39,427 bases of DNA from Pseudomonadota bacterium (lineage in GTDB: Bacteria; Bdellovibrionota; UBA2428). Made by a program: the position numbers and the translations under genes. Below the pieces are notes generated by a model. It was not told where the DNA came from and did not search any database. It saw nothing but the letters and a program-made list of their open reading frames with translations. The stretch's first letter is position 1; the number at the start of each line of letters is the position of its first letter. The DNA is taken from positions 1 to 39,427 of the forward strand of contig JAGNHS010000028.1 of assembly GCA_018001635.1 (NCBI GenBank), given 5' to 3'. Of this stretch, positions 24,660-31,514 are shown piece after piece.

Positions 24660-25727
24660 TTGGGGGCATTCTATCGTTATTTTATTTCATTGTTTATTGT
24701 GTATCTAAGCTTCTCAAATCTAGAGGCCTTAGTTATTGAGCGTATAGGAAATACTGAGGATTTAAAAACTAAAGCAAGTTCTGTAACTTGTTTGGCCGGA
24801 GGGGCTTCGAGTGATGAGTGGGCTGATGGGTGGCGAGCCATGATTGCAGCCTCTCATGGTGGCGATGTTGTGACTATAAAGGCTAAGACCGAAGGTGATA
24901 GTTATAATGAGTGGATTTACAATGATTCCGATCATCATGGATTTCCAAGGGTCAATTCTGTAAGTAGAGTTTTTCTTCAAGAAGCAGCAGAGGCTAATTC
25001 ACTTGAGATTGAACGATTAATCGAAAATGCAGAGCTAATTTTTATTCAAGGTGGAGATCAGTCTGTTTATTATGATTGGTTTTTAAACTCACGATTAGGA
25101 CAAGCCATTGAGCGTGCTGTTAGTGAGCGACATGTGGCTATTGGGGGAACTAGTGCTGGAATGGCGGTTTTAGGTGGTATCGATTATAGGGCTCATTTTT
25201 CTTCTCCCAATAATGAAGATGCTGATGTGACAGGCGAAGATGTGTTGGGCGACCCCAGCGGTGCTTTTGTAGATTTGGGATATTCAATGTTCATGGCTCC
25301 ATTTTTAAAATATGTGGTTACTGACACTCATTTTTCGGCGCGCTCAAGGGAGGGTCGCCCTATGGGATTTATGGCCAAGGCTTATCATCATTTTGCAGGG
25401 ACTGTGCCTATTCATAAAATTAAAACAATTGCGTCAGATGAATCTACAGCTTTTTGTTACAACGAAAAAGGTGAAGGAAAAGTCTATGGAGAGGGAAATG
25501 TGTTTTTTCTACAAGGAAATAAAGAGATCGAACAATTTAAAGTCGGCTTGCCCCTAGTGTGGGATGGCAATCATGAGGCTGTATTGGCATACGTGCTTCC
25601 AGGATCAAATTTAGACAATTCATTTAATTTAGACTCTTGGACAGGATTGGGTGGGCATAGAGAGCACTGGTGGGTGGAAGAATTTGCCGCTAATGAAAAG
25701 CCCTCAGTAAAGAGAGCTCGCTTTTAA
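24660..25727 (+). CDS. Exported cyanophycinase-like S51 peptidase
   Basis: Peptidase family S51 protein of 355 aa. The nucleophile elbow GGTSAGM has Ser165. QGGDQ (130-134), VTDTHFSARSREGRPMGF, and DESTAFCYNEKGEGKVYGEGNVFFL all follow the cyanophycinase (CphB) pattern rather than the shorter aspartyl dipeptidase PepE. The N-terminus (FYRYFISLFIVYLSFSNLEA) is a signal peptide, so it acts outside the cytoplasm, as extracellular CphE enzymes do. The start is TTG (24660) with GGAGGG 3 nt upstream, somewhat close. Neighbouring isoaspartyl peptidase supports a dipeptide-releasing role. Substrate not proven. Confidence 0.82.
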   Translation: MGAFYRYFISLFIVYLSFSNLEALVIERIGNTEDLKTKASSVTCLAGGASSDEWADGWRAMIAASHGGDVVTIKAKTEGDSYNEWIYNDSDHHGFPRVNSVSRVFLQEAAEANSLEIERLIENAELIFIQGGDQSVYYDWFLNSRLGQAIERAVSERHVAIGGTSAGMAVLGGIDYRAHFSSPNNEDADVTGEDVLGDPSGAFVDLGYSMFMAPFLKYVVTDTHFSARSREGRPMGFMAKAYHHFAGTVPIHKIKTIASDESTAFCYNEKGEGKVYGEGNVFFLQGNKEIEQFKVGLPLVWDGNHEAVLAYVLPGSNLDNSFNLDSWTGLGGHREHWWVEEFAANEKPSVKRARF

Positions 25728-25728
25728 C

Positions 25729-26604
25729 TTAATCTAAAATCTCAAGTATGGGATAGTTATGATATATGAGACGTTTTTTATTGTTAAAATTTATGAAATC
25801 ACTGTCATAGCTAGGCATTTCTAAAATTTCCCATTCGGGATCAAGGACTCGACCGTCTTTAAGTTCAATCCAAGAATGACCATGAGTCATTCCAGGCGCT
25901 ACCCATGTGGCCCCATTAACTATTCGATGCTCAATATTGAGGCGATTGAGAATAAGTGAAGCCCAAAGAGTTTTTAGAAAGCATAGACTAGATTCGTTAG
26001 GAGCGGCCCATTCTATAGGGAGGGCTTGAAAAAGAGTGCTTGTTTCCAAGGGGGCTTCTTCGGGCTTTTGTTTGTAGGCATCAGTAAAAGTTTTCCAATT
26101 TAATTTTTCAACGTATCGAGAGGGTTGTGCAAGAGATGCTGAAAAGTTGAATTTTGGCCATGTTTTGATTGTGTTTTTGAAATTTCTTAATGATTCAAGA
26201 ATTGAGGCTTCATTGGAGATGTCAGTTCCAGAATCCATCATCCTTTTTATGATTTTATCAAGGAGTTGATTGAGCTCAGATTCTTTTCTGAGATCGATAT
26301 CGTAAAACCTTGAATGCGACCATCCATCGCTTAATATGAATCGGGTGGGAAGATTTGTATAATTTTTGCTGTTAAGATTCCGGTAGCTATATCTTTTGGG
26401 GTTATTGTTATGAGCTAAGGGAACCCATATTGTGATAGCGAAATGTTCGGTTCGGCTAGGATCAGTGTATCGATGAATAGTGCTGGCCCCCACTCTGAAC
26501 TCTTTAAATATTAATGTGTCTTCGCAAGAGTTTGTTTCGGCGCTGAGGATTGATGGATAAGAAATCATAAGAAGAAAGCTGAGTGTCCAAAGATTTCTTA
26601 ACAT
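25729..26604 (-). CDS. Exported transglutaminase/papain-like cysteine protein
   Basis: A 291-aa protein with a signal peptide (MLRNLWTLSFLLMISYPSILSA). The C-terminal half has an ordered Cys/His/Asp set: Cys208 in SSLCFLKTLW, His243 in HGHSWIEL and Asp255 in RVLDPEWE. This order and local context (H-x-W-I-E then D-P) fit the transglutaminase-like superfamily, whose bacterial members are often proteases or peptidoglycan/peptide-modifying enzymes. The N-terminal half (about 25-190) is unrecognised. It lies 4 nt downstream of another exported protein, so the two probably form an operon. Convergent with the cyanophycinase gene (1 nt between stops). Confidence 0.68.
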   Translation of the reverse strand: MLRNLWTLSFLLMISYPSILSAETNSCEDTLIFKEFRVGASTIHRYTDPSRTEHFAITIWVPLAHNNNPKRYSYRNLNSKNYTNLPTRFILSDGWSHSRFYDIDLRKESELNQLLDKIIKRMMDSGTDISNEASILESLRNFKNTIKTWPKFNFSASLAQPSRYVEKLNWKTFTDAYKQKPEEAPLETSTLFQALPIEWAAPNESSLCFLKTLWASLILNRLNIEHRIVNGATWVAPGMTHGHSWIELKDGRVLDPEWEILEMPSYDSDFINFNNKKRLIYHNYPILEILD

Positions 26605-26608
26605 TGTA

Positions 26609-27331
26609 TTACATGAATGGGCCAGTGTCGGAAGCCTCTTTTATTTGTTGAATTTCATCTCGAGCCTTTGTGAATGTTTCAGTAAATTCTTTATAAAAAG
26701 GAAAATTCATTGCAATATTGAATATGTTTTTATCGAGAGTGGATTCTCTAAGCGAGTCTTCAAATTCTTTCTGAGCCTCGTCTACTGATAGTTTTTGCTC
26801 CGTGTATCGTTGCAGCTCTCTAAGTCTTTCGGCTTCGATGGTGTTGAGTTCTCTAATCGAGCGATCGCGAGCATGAGAGTAGGTGGGCATTTCCTCTCCT
26901 TCGTAAAGCGCGGCCACTGCCTTTACCCAGCGTGCTTCGGCTGAAAATAAGTCGAGATCACGTTTTGCCCATTCAAGGAAAACTTTTTCTATTCTCCAGT
27001 TTAAAAACTTTCGTATGAGCTTTATGTTTTCAAGTTCTGGGCCTTGGGGTGTTTTTGTGAGTAGAAACCAATTGTGTCCAAGTTCTTCGAGGCGAAGTGG
27101 GTATAAAATTTCTTCCGCATCTTTCGTCCCCTTTTTTCGAAGTAGTCTAGTGAATTCTTGGTAACTCAATATTTCTTCAGTTTGAAGATTGTCAATTCTT
27201 CGCTGGGTAGCTCGATGGGCTTTTATTTTTGAAGGTATTGAGAGCAGGGCATTCCAACAGCGCCATTCAGCTGAAAAACTTGGCAAAGAGAGTAGCGTCA
27301 TTGCCGTAAAAAAGGTCCAAGATTTAAACAT
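26609..27331 (-). CDS. Exported helical protein, operon partner of the cysteine protein
   Basis: A 240-aa protein with a signal peptide (MFKSWTFFTAMTLLSLPSFSA, cleavage about 21) and a mature region rich in Glu, Arg, Lys and Leu that looks almost wholly alpha-helical. Two Cys are present only near the start (WRCW; one in the mature protein). No family recognised. It is followed after 4 nt by the transglutaminase-like gene, so a shared function (partner, inhibitor or substrate) is possible by context. Divergent from the SDR gene across 149 nt. Confidence 0.65.
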   Translation of the reverse strand: MFKSWTFFTAMTLLSLPSFSAEWRCWNALLSIPSKIKAHRATQRRIDNLQTEEILSYQEFTRLLRKKGTKDAEEILYPLRLEELGHNWFLLTKTPQGPELENIKLIRKFLNWRIEKVFLEWAKRDLDLFSAEARWVKAVAALYEGEEMPTYSHARDRSIRELNTIEAERLRELQRYTEQKLSVDEAQKEFEDSLRESTLDKNIFNIAMNFPFYKEFTETFTKARDEIQQIKEASDTGPFM

Positions 27332-27480
27332 TAAAATTCACCCGGACTAAAGTACTCGCTTAGTCGCGTGAAGTTTGCAGCTTAAATTTGCTTAATAAGT
27401 TAAAGGCTAGATTCATAAAAGCTTTGATAATTTAAATTTATTACATCACTTATTTTTTTAAAAAGAACTATACTCGAAAC

Positions 27481-28871
27481 GTGAAAGTTGTCATTGCTGG
27501 GGCCAGTGGATTTGTCGGTAAGAATTTAGTAACGCGTCTTAGAAACGAAGGTGGATTTGAAGTCAGGTCATTGGCTCGATCCATGACTCCGTCCTGTGAT
27601 TTATTCTCCTTGCTTGAAGTAGAGAAAGCATTAGAGGGGCAAGATCAAGGAATTTACTTAGTTCATTCAATGTTGCCGTCTTCGCAATTGTCTCAGGGTA
27701 ATTTTGCTGATTATGATTTGATATTAGCCGATAATTTTGCCCGAGCCGCAAAAAAGTGTGGACTTAAGCGAATCATTTATTTGGGTGGAATTATTCCTAA
27801 AGAATTAGAGGATCATCCCGAGAGTCTTTCTTTGCATTTAAAGAGTCGATTAGAAGTCGAAGATATTTTTCGTTCTTATGATATTCCTCTGTTGGCTTTG
27901 CGAGCGGGAATAGTGATGGGACGAGAGGGCTCTAGTTTTCAAATGCTACTTAGGCTCGTGGAAAGATTGCCCATGATGGTATGTCCGGCTTGGACGCAAA
28001 CCAAAAGTTCTCCGATTCATATCGATGATGTTGTTGAAAGCTTTTACAGAGGCCTTAAAAATGAAAATATGACTGGTGTTTTTGATTTAGCGGGCGGGCA
28101 ATCTATTTCTTATTTAGAAATGCTTCAAAATTGTGCCCAAAAAATGCATAAAAAAAGGATTTTTTTAGATGTGCCTTTTTTTTCGCCCAAGCTTTCAAAA
28201 CTTTGGGTACGTCTCATTACAGGGGCCCCCAAAAGTCTTGTGAGCCCTCTTATCGATTCGCTAAAACATAAGATGGCCCCAAATCCTGATAAACTTTTTA
28301 AAATTCCAAATTGGAAATATAAAACTTTTGATAATTCTATCGATGAAATTATCCTTCAAAACAATTCATGTTTATTGGACAAGCCTAAAGCCTATTTAAA
28401 AACTCCACTCAAAATCGCGAAGGGGTCGTTCAATCCGTGCAGCGTTTTAAGATGCCTATTGGAAAAACTGCAGAATGGGCTAGCAAAGAGTACGTGTCTT
28501 GGCTCAATCAAAGTTTTATGGGTTTGATGAATGTTAAAACTGAGGGCGATAAAACTCGTTTTTATTTGTTGGGTCGCTTTGTGCTTCTTTTAGAGCTGAC
28601 GATGTCTAACGATAGAAGTTTTGACGAGAGAGTTCTTTTTTATATATCGGGAGGAATTTTGAATAAAAGTTGTAAAAAGGCAAGGCTTGAATTTCGAGTC
28701 ACTCACGATAAAAAATATCTCATTACAGCTATTCATGATTTTCGCCCCAAATTGCCTTGGTATATTTATAAATACACTCAGGCCCTCATTCATGCTCGAG
28801 TGATGAAACAATTTGGAAGGCATTTATTAAAGATGGTGGAGAGAGAAGGATTCGAACCTTCGAAGGCATAA
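27481..28871 (+). pseudogene. Frameshifted NAD(P)-binding SDR/epimerase-like gene with C-terminal extra domain
   Basis: The 5' part encodes an extended-SDR NAD(P)-binding domain (MKVVIAGASGFVGKNLVTRL at the start; GIYLVHSML; RIIYLGGIIP; ALRAGIVMGREGSSFQMLLR; HIDDVVESFY). It reads to a stop at 28527, but the last 35 or so residues are out-of-frame text. The -1 frame from about 28413 (NREGVVQSVQRFKMPIGKTA) continues sensibly to 28871. A one-base loss in the AAAA run at 28411-28414 or the GGGG run at 28422-28425 would explain it. Restored length about 463 aa. Either a pseudogene or a sequencing/assembly error. The start is GTG with no Shine-Dalgarno; TATACT 6 nt upstream (27469-27474) hints at a leaderless message. 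Confidence 0.72.
28413..28871 (+). pseudogene. 3' fragment of the frameshifted SDR gene (DUF2867-like domain)
   Basis: This frame carries the natural C-terminal half of the preceding gene: EYVSWLNQSFMG, RFYLLGRFVLLLELTMS, DERVLFYISGGILN, and AIHDFRPKLPWYIYKYTQALIHARVMKQFGRHL. The pattern (Gly-rich turn, Phe-x-Pro, aromatic-rich YIYKY, His) resembles the lipid-binding-like extra domain found after SDR domains in some two-domain proteins (DUF2867 type), a tentative match. The last 12 residues are antisense to the 3' end of the tRNA-Tyr gene, so translation of this end would run into the convergent tRNA. It has GTG (28437) and ATG (28452) codons but no convincing independent Shine-Dalgarno. Confidence 0.6.
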
Positions 28872-28919
28872 GCCAGCAGATTTACAGTCTGCCCCGTTTG
28901 GCCACTTCGGTATCTCTCC
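28834..28919 (-). tRNA. tRNA-Tyr (GTA)
   Basis: 86 nt including an encoded CCA. Acceptor stem GGAGAGA pairs with TCTCTCC, the discriminator is A, the anticodon loop is CTGTAAA with anticodon GTA, the T-loop is GGTTCGAATCC, and the long variable arm is expected for class II tRNA-Tyr. It lies 9 nt downstream of tRNA-Thr on the same strand. Its 3' end is overlapped by the convergent SDR gene fragment. Confidence 0.97.
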
Positions 28920-28928
28920 AATGAAAAA

Positions 28929-29004
28929 TGGAGCTGGCGATGGGACTCGAACCCGCAACCGCCGGTTTACAAAACCGGTGCTCTACCAATTGAGCTACGC
29001 CAGC
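28929..29004 (-). tRNA. tRNA-Thr (TGT)
   Basis: 76 nt including an encoded CCA. Acceptor stem GCTGGCG pairs with CGCCAGC, the discriminator is T, the anticodon stem CCGGT/ACCGG encloses TTTGTAA with anticodon TGT, and the T-loop GGTTCGAGTCC is standard. It follows rlmB by 39 nt on the same strand and precedes tRNA-Tyr by 9 nt, so one transcript for all three is plausible. Confidence 0.97.
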
Positions 29005-29043
29005 AAGACAACTCAATGTGTTAGTCCGCAATAGTGTGATTAT

Positions 29044-29793
29044 CTAGTGGGTTTTAATGTTTTTTTGCGTCTCGTAGAAAGCGATAGCAGCAGCGTTAGA
29101 AACATTGAGGCTTTCTACGTCCGGATTCATGGGAATAGAGACGATAGAGTCGCTTTGCTCAAGATACTTTTTCTGCACGCCTTGATGCTCGGCGCCTAAA
29201 ATCCAAAGAATATTGCTCTTATTTTCGCTAAGATAGCGCGATAGGTTCTCCCCGCGACTGTCTAATGAGAGTATGCAAACGTTTTTCTCTTGAGCTAGTT
29301 TTAGAAGTTCCATGCATTGTTCGCATTCGTAAAGAGGAATCCTAAAAAGTTGACCGGCAGATACCTGAGCAACGGTTCCGTTGGCTGGGCATTGGTCACG
29401 GTTAGCTACAAAAATACCTTTAACGCCAAAGGCAGCGGCCGATCTTAAAACAGCTCCATAGTTTTGAGGGTCTTGGATTCTATCGAGCATAGCCCATTGT
29501 CCTCGATCGTTGCTAAATTGCTCTGCAATAGAGGCTCTTTCTTCTCTAAAGTTCCAAATAGGAAAGTTTTGTAATTGAGCAAAAATTCCTTGGGTGCGTC
29601 GTTCTTTTAAAGCGCCAGGAATGTTTTTTACTAATTGTAGCGAAATGCCCTGAGATTTTGCGAGTTCTTTAATTTTAATCAACTCACGATTATCGTTGTC
29701 GGCGTTGATGGTGAATAACTCTTTGATGAGTTCAGGTCGTGTTTCTAAACAGGCTTCAATGGAGTGCACGCCCCAAATCCAATTATCGTTCAT
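29044..29793 (-). CDS. rlmB: 23S rRNA (guanosine-2'-O-)-methyltransferase RlmB (TrmH/SpoU family)
   Basis: SpoU-family knotted methyltransferase of 249 aa. The N-terminal substrate-binding L30e-like domain starts WIWGVHSIEACLE (about 5-17). The three SPOUT motifs follow: LDRIQDPQNYGAVLRSAAAFGVKG, NILWILGAEHQGV and VSIPMNPDVESLNVSNAAAIAFYE. RlmB methylates G2251 of 23S rRNA; family members with other targets cannot be fully excluded, but length and motifs fit RlmB best. The tRNA pair follows 39 nt downstream. Confidence 0.9.
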   Translation of the reverse strand: MNDNWIWGVHSIEACLETRPELIKELFTINADNDNRELIKIKELAKSQGISLQLVKNIPGALKERRTQGIFAQLQNFPIWNFREERASIAEQFSNDRGQWAMLDRIQDPQNYGAVLRSAAAFGVKGIFVANRDQCPANGTVAQVSAGQLFRIPLYECEQCMELLKLAQEKNVCILSLDSRGENLSRYLSENKSNILWILGAEHQGVQKKYLEQSDSIVSIPMNPDVESLNVSNAAAIAFYETQKNIKTH

Positions 29794-29820
29794 AGCAAAG
29801 GTCTTATAGCCGATTTGGCT

Positions 29821-30876
29821 TCAAGGATCTACAATCGCAATTTGACCCTGGGTTCCCGCTAAACCGTCGGAATTATCCACTACAGTGTAGGAAAGTATTT
29901 TGCTAACGGGGTCCCAGTGTAAGTTACAATAGTTCACTCCGCCGACTTCTGAGGCTAGAGAAAAGTCGGCTATATCCACGTTCCAGATTTGAAAGCCAGT
30001 GCTCCCAATTCCTTGGTCTGCAGATCCGTTTTTTTGATGTCGAAATGTGAGCCAGCCTTTAGAGCCGTTTTCGTTGTCTGGAAGATAGAGGTAGTCGTGG
30101 TGGCATGCAGAGTAGAGTTTGGATGGAACTTCTGGGCCAACTTTTCCCATATAGTAATGTGCGTCTTCTCCGTCTTCGCCATTTTGTCCGTTGCTTCCGT
30201 TGGAACCATTGCAGACAATTGTGTTTGTGGGTGAGGGGTCGCCATCGACAAAGCTGCTATACACAGCACCGCCACTTGGGCATTGAGCGAGGCTTGCTTG
30301 GCTGACGGATAAATGAGCGGACGCTCCGTTGGAGCCGTTGCTACCGTTTTGTCCGTCTATTCCGTTGCAAAGTGTGGTGATCGAGCTCAATGTTTCGAGC
30401 GCGCCAAGAAGCCCGTCATTATCTTTGTCGACAAAGGTTTTTAAAAGCGATCCACCGGCTGGGCAGGATGCGGGTGGGGCGTTTTCAACTATCAAACCAG
30501 CGCCAAAGCCTTGAGAGCCTGGGCTTCCATTGCATATTGAGGATTTTGAGAGCACGGGTTCATCGTTTTGATCGAAGCTGCCATCAAGGTCGAGATCCTT
30601 AAAAGTGACAACTGTGGTTCCGCCGTAAACACATTCTAAAGAGGTGGCCGCTTGGAGGCTGATTTCAGTGGGTGGATTATTAGAGCCGGTGTCGGCAAGT
30701 CCGGGGCCTGTTGAAGGAGCGCTGAGTCCTGTGCCACCACCACTTACGGTTGAACTTTTACCGCAAGAAACAACTAACAAAATGAATAGAAGGAAGACGG
30801 GGTAGATAAAGGTGCTTTGATTGAACAGGGTGCTGTGTTTGCTTTTGGAGTTGGAGAAAAGATCCGTTTTTCTCAT
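29821..30876 (-). CDS. Lipoprotein with collagen-like Gly-X-Y segments and repeated Cys modules
   Basis: From the ATG at 30876 (351 aa; AGAGGA upstream) it has a signal sequence and lipobox VVSC. Three related modules follow, each with a Cys, a GG pair and a terminal CNG: LECVYGG...ICNG, ASCPAGG...LCNG and AQCPSGG...VCNG. The first two contain Asp-rich loops like Ca-binding turns (DLDLDGSFDQNDE, DKDNDGLLGALE). Each CNG leads into short collagen-like repeats rich in Gly-Ser-Asn or Gly-Glu-Asp. A C-terminal domain of about 110 aa is unrecognised. Probably a surface lipoprotein; no enzymatic role visible. An alternative start at 30906 adds ten residues before the signal sequence. Confidence 0.78.
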   Translation of the reverse strand: MRKTDLFSNSKSKHSTLFNQSTFIYPVFLLFILLVVSCGKSSTVSGGGTGLSAPSTGPGLADTGSNNPPTEISLQAATSLECVYGGTTVVTFKDLDLDGSFDQNDEPVLSKSSICNGSPGSQGFGAGLIVENAPPASCPAGGSLLKTFVDKDNDGLLGALETLSSITTLCNGIDGQNGSNGSNGASAHLSVSQASLAQCPSGGAVYSSFVDGDPSPTNTIVCNGSNGSNGQNGEDGEDAHYYMGKVGPEVPSKLYSACHHDYLYLPDNENGSKGWLTFRHQKNGSADQGIGSTGFQIWNVDIADFSLASEVGGVNYCNLHWDPVSKILSYTVVDNSDGLAGTQGQIAIVDP

Positions 30877-30930
30877 ATTAGGTCCTCTGTTAATTAGACA
30901 CCTCAAGAAATACTTAAGGTTAAATCTTAG

Positions 30931-31071
30931 ACTGTGCGACGCAAAGAGTGGGTGCTGAGAATGGCCGATAGAGAAAGGGTGCCTCGATTGAATGCCTGAG
31001 GGCTAGACTCCTGAATAAATTGAGTTTTTTGGATGAGCTTTAGGACTTTGCCACTCTTAACGTCGCACAGT
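30931..31071. repeat. 141-bp element bounded by 21-bp inverted repeats
   Basis: The left arm at 30931-30951 begins ACTGTGCGACG; the right arm at 31051-31071 ends CGTCGCACAGT. The arms pair over 21 positions with only two adjacent mismatches, and the intervening sequence is about 99 nt. The right end includes the last base pair of the stop codon of the 135-aa gene. No clear target-site duplication and no transposase. It could be a MITE-like element or a long-stem structured leader of the downstream lipoprotein gene. The remainder of the 30877-31070 gap shows nothing else recognised. Confidence 0.6.
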
Positions 31072-31478
31072 TATAAAATCTTTAGGTAGAGGGCGTCGAA
31101 ACATTCGTCTCCATTGTGTTTAAGGCTAGCGGTAAAATTTTCAGGAAGTTTTTTTTCATCAAAAACAACTTTGAGAATTTCACCAGTTTTGGGGCAGGTT
31201 GCGTTGCCTTGGTAGCCCTCTATGACTTTTAGATTTTTTATTATTTTAATTTGATATTGATGTCGTTTGTAAGAATCTCGATCTTTTTGAGAGGCGCACT
31301 GAAAGGGACCTTCACCTAAGGGCATGCTTGCGATTTCATTTCTTAAGATACTTTGAAGTCCCAAATCCTTTATTTTTTTAGCTTCAAGATGGCACTCAGG
31401 ACTGGGTGGTATAGGAGAGGAGCTGAGATTAATTGAAATCAAAAAAATGTTGAGTACAACAAAAGAAAAATATTGCAT
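31071..31478 (-). CDS. Small secreted Cys-containing protein
   Basis: A 135-aa protein with a signal-type N-terminus (MQYFSFVVLNIFLISINLSSS) and four Cys in the mature part (about 29, 61, 94 and 125), enough for two disulfides. No family recognised. It lies 36 nt after nadE on the same strand. Its stop codon abuts the 141-bp inverted-repeat element. Confidence 0.6.
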   Translation of the reverse strand: MQYFSFVVLNIFLISINLSSSPIPPSPECHLEAKKIKDLGLQSILRNEIASMPLGEGPFQCASQKDRDSYKRHQYQIKIIKNLKVIEGYQGNATCPKTGEILKVVFDEKKLPENFTASLKHNGDECFDALYLKIL

Positions 31479-31514
31479 GGACTTATTCTAACTCAAAAAA
31501 TAAAAATTAAACGT

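Noticed and set aside
28437..28871. Independent small gene of 144 aa starting at GTG 28437
   Set aside because: It has no ribosome site, and its content is the natural continuation of the upstream SDR protein in the -1 frame. A frameshifted single gene explains it better.
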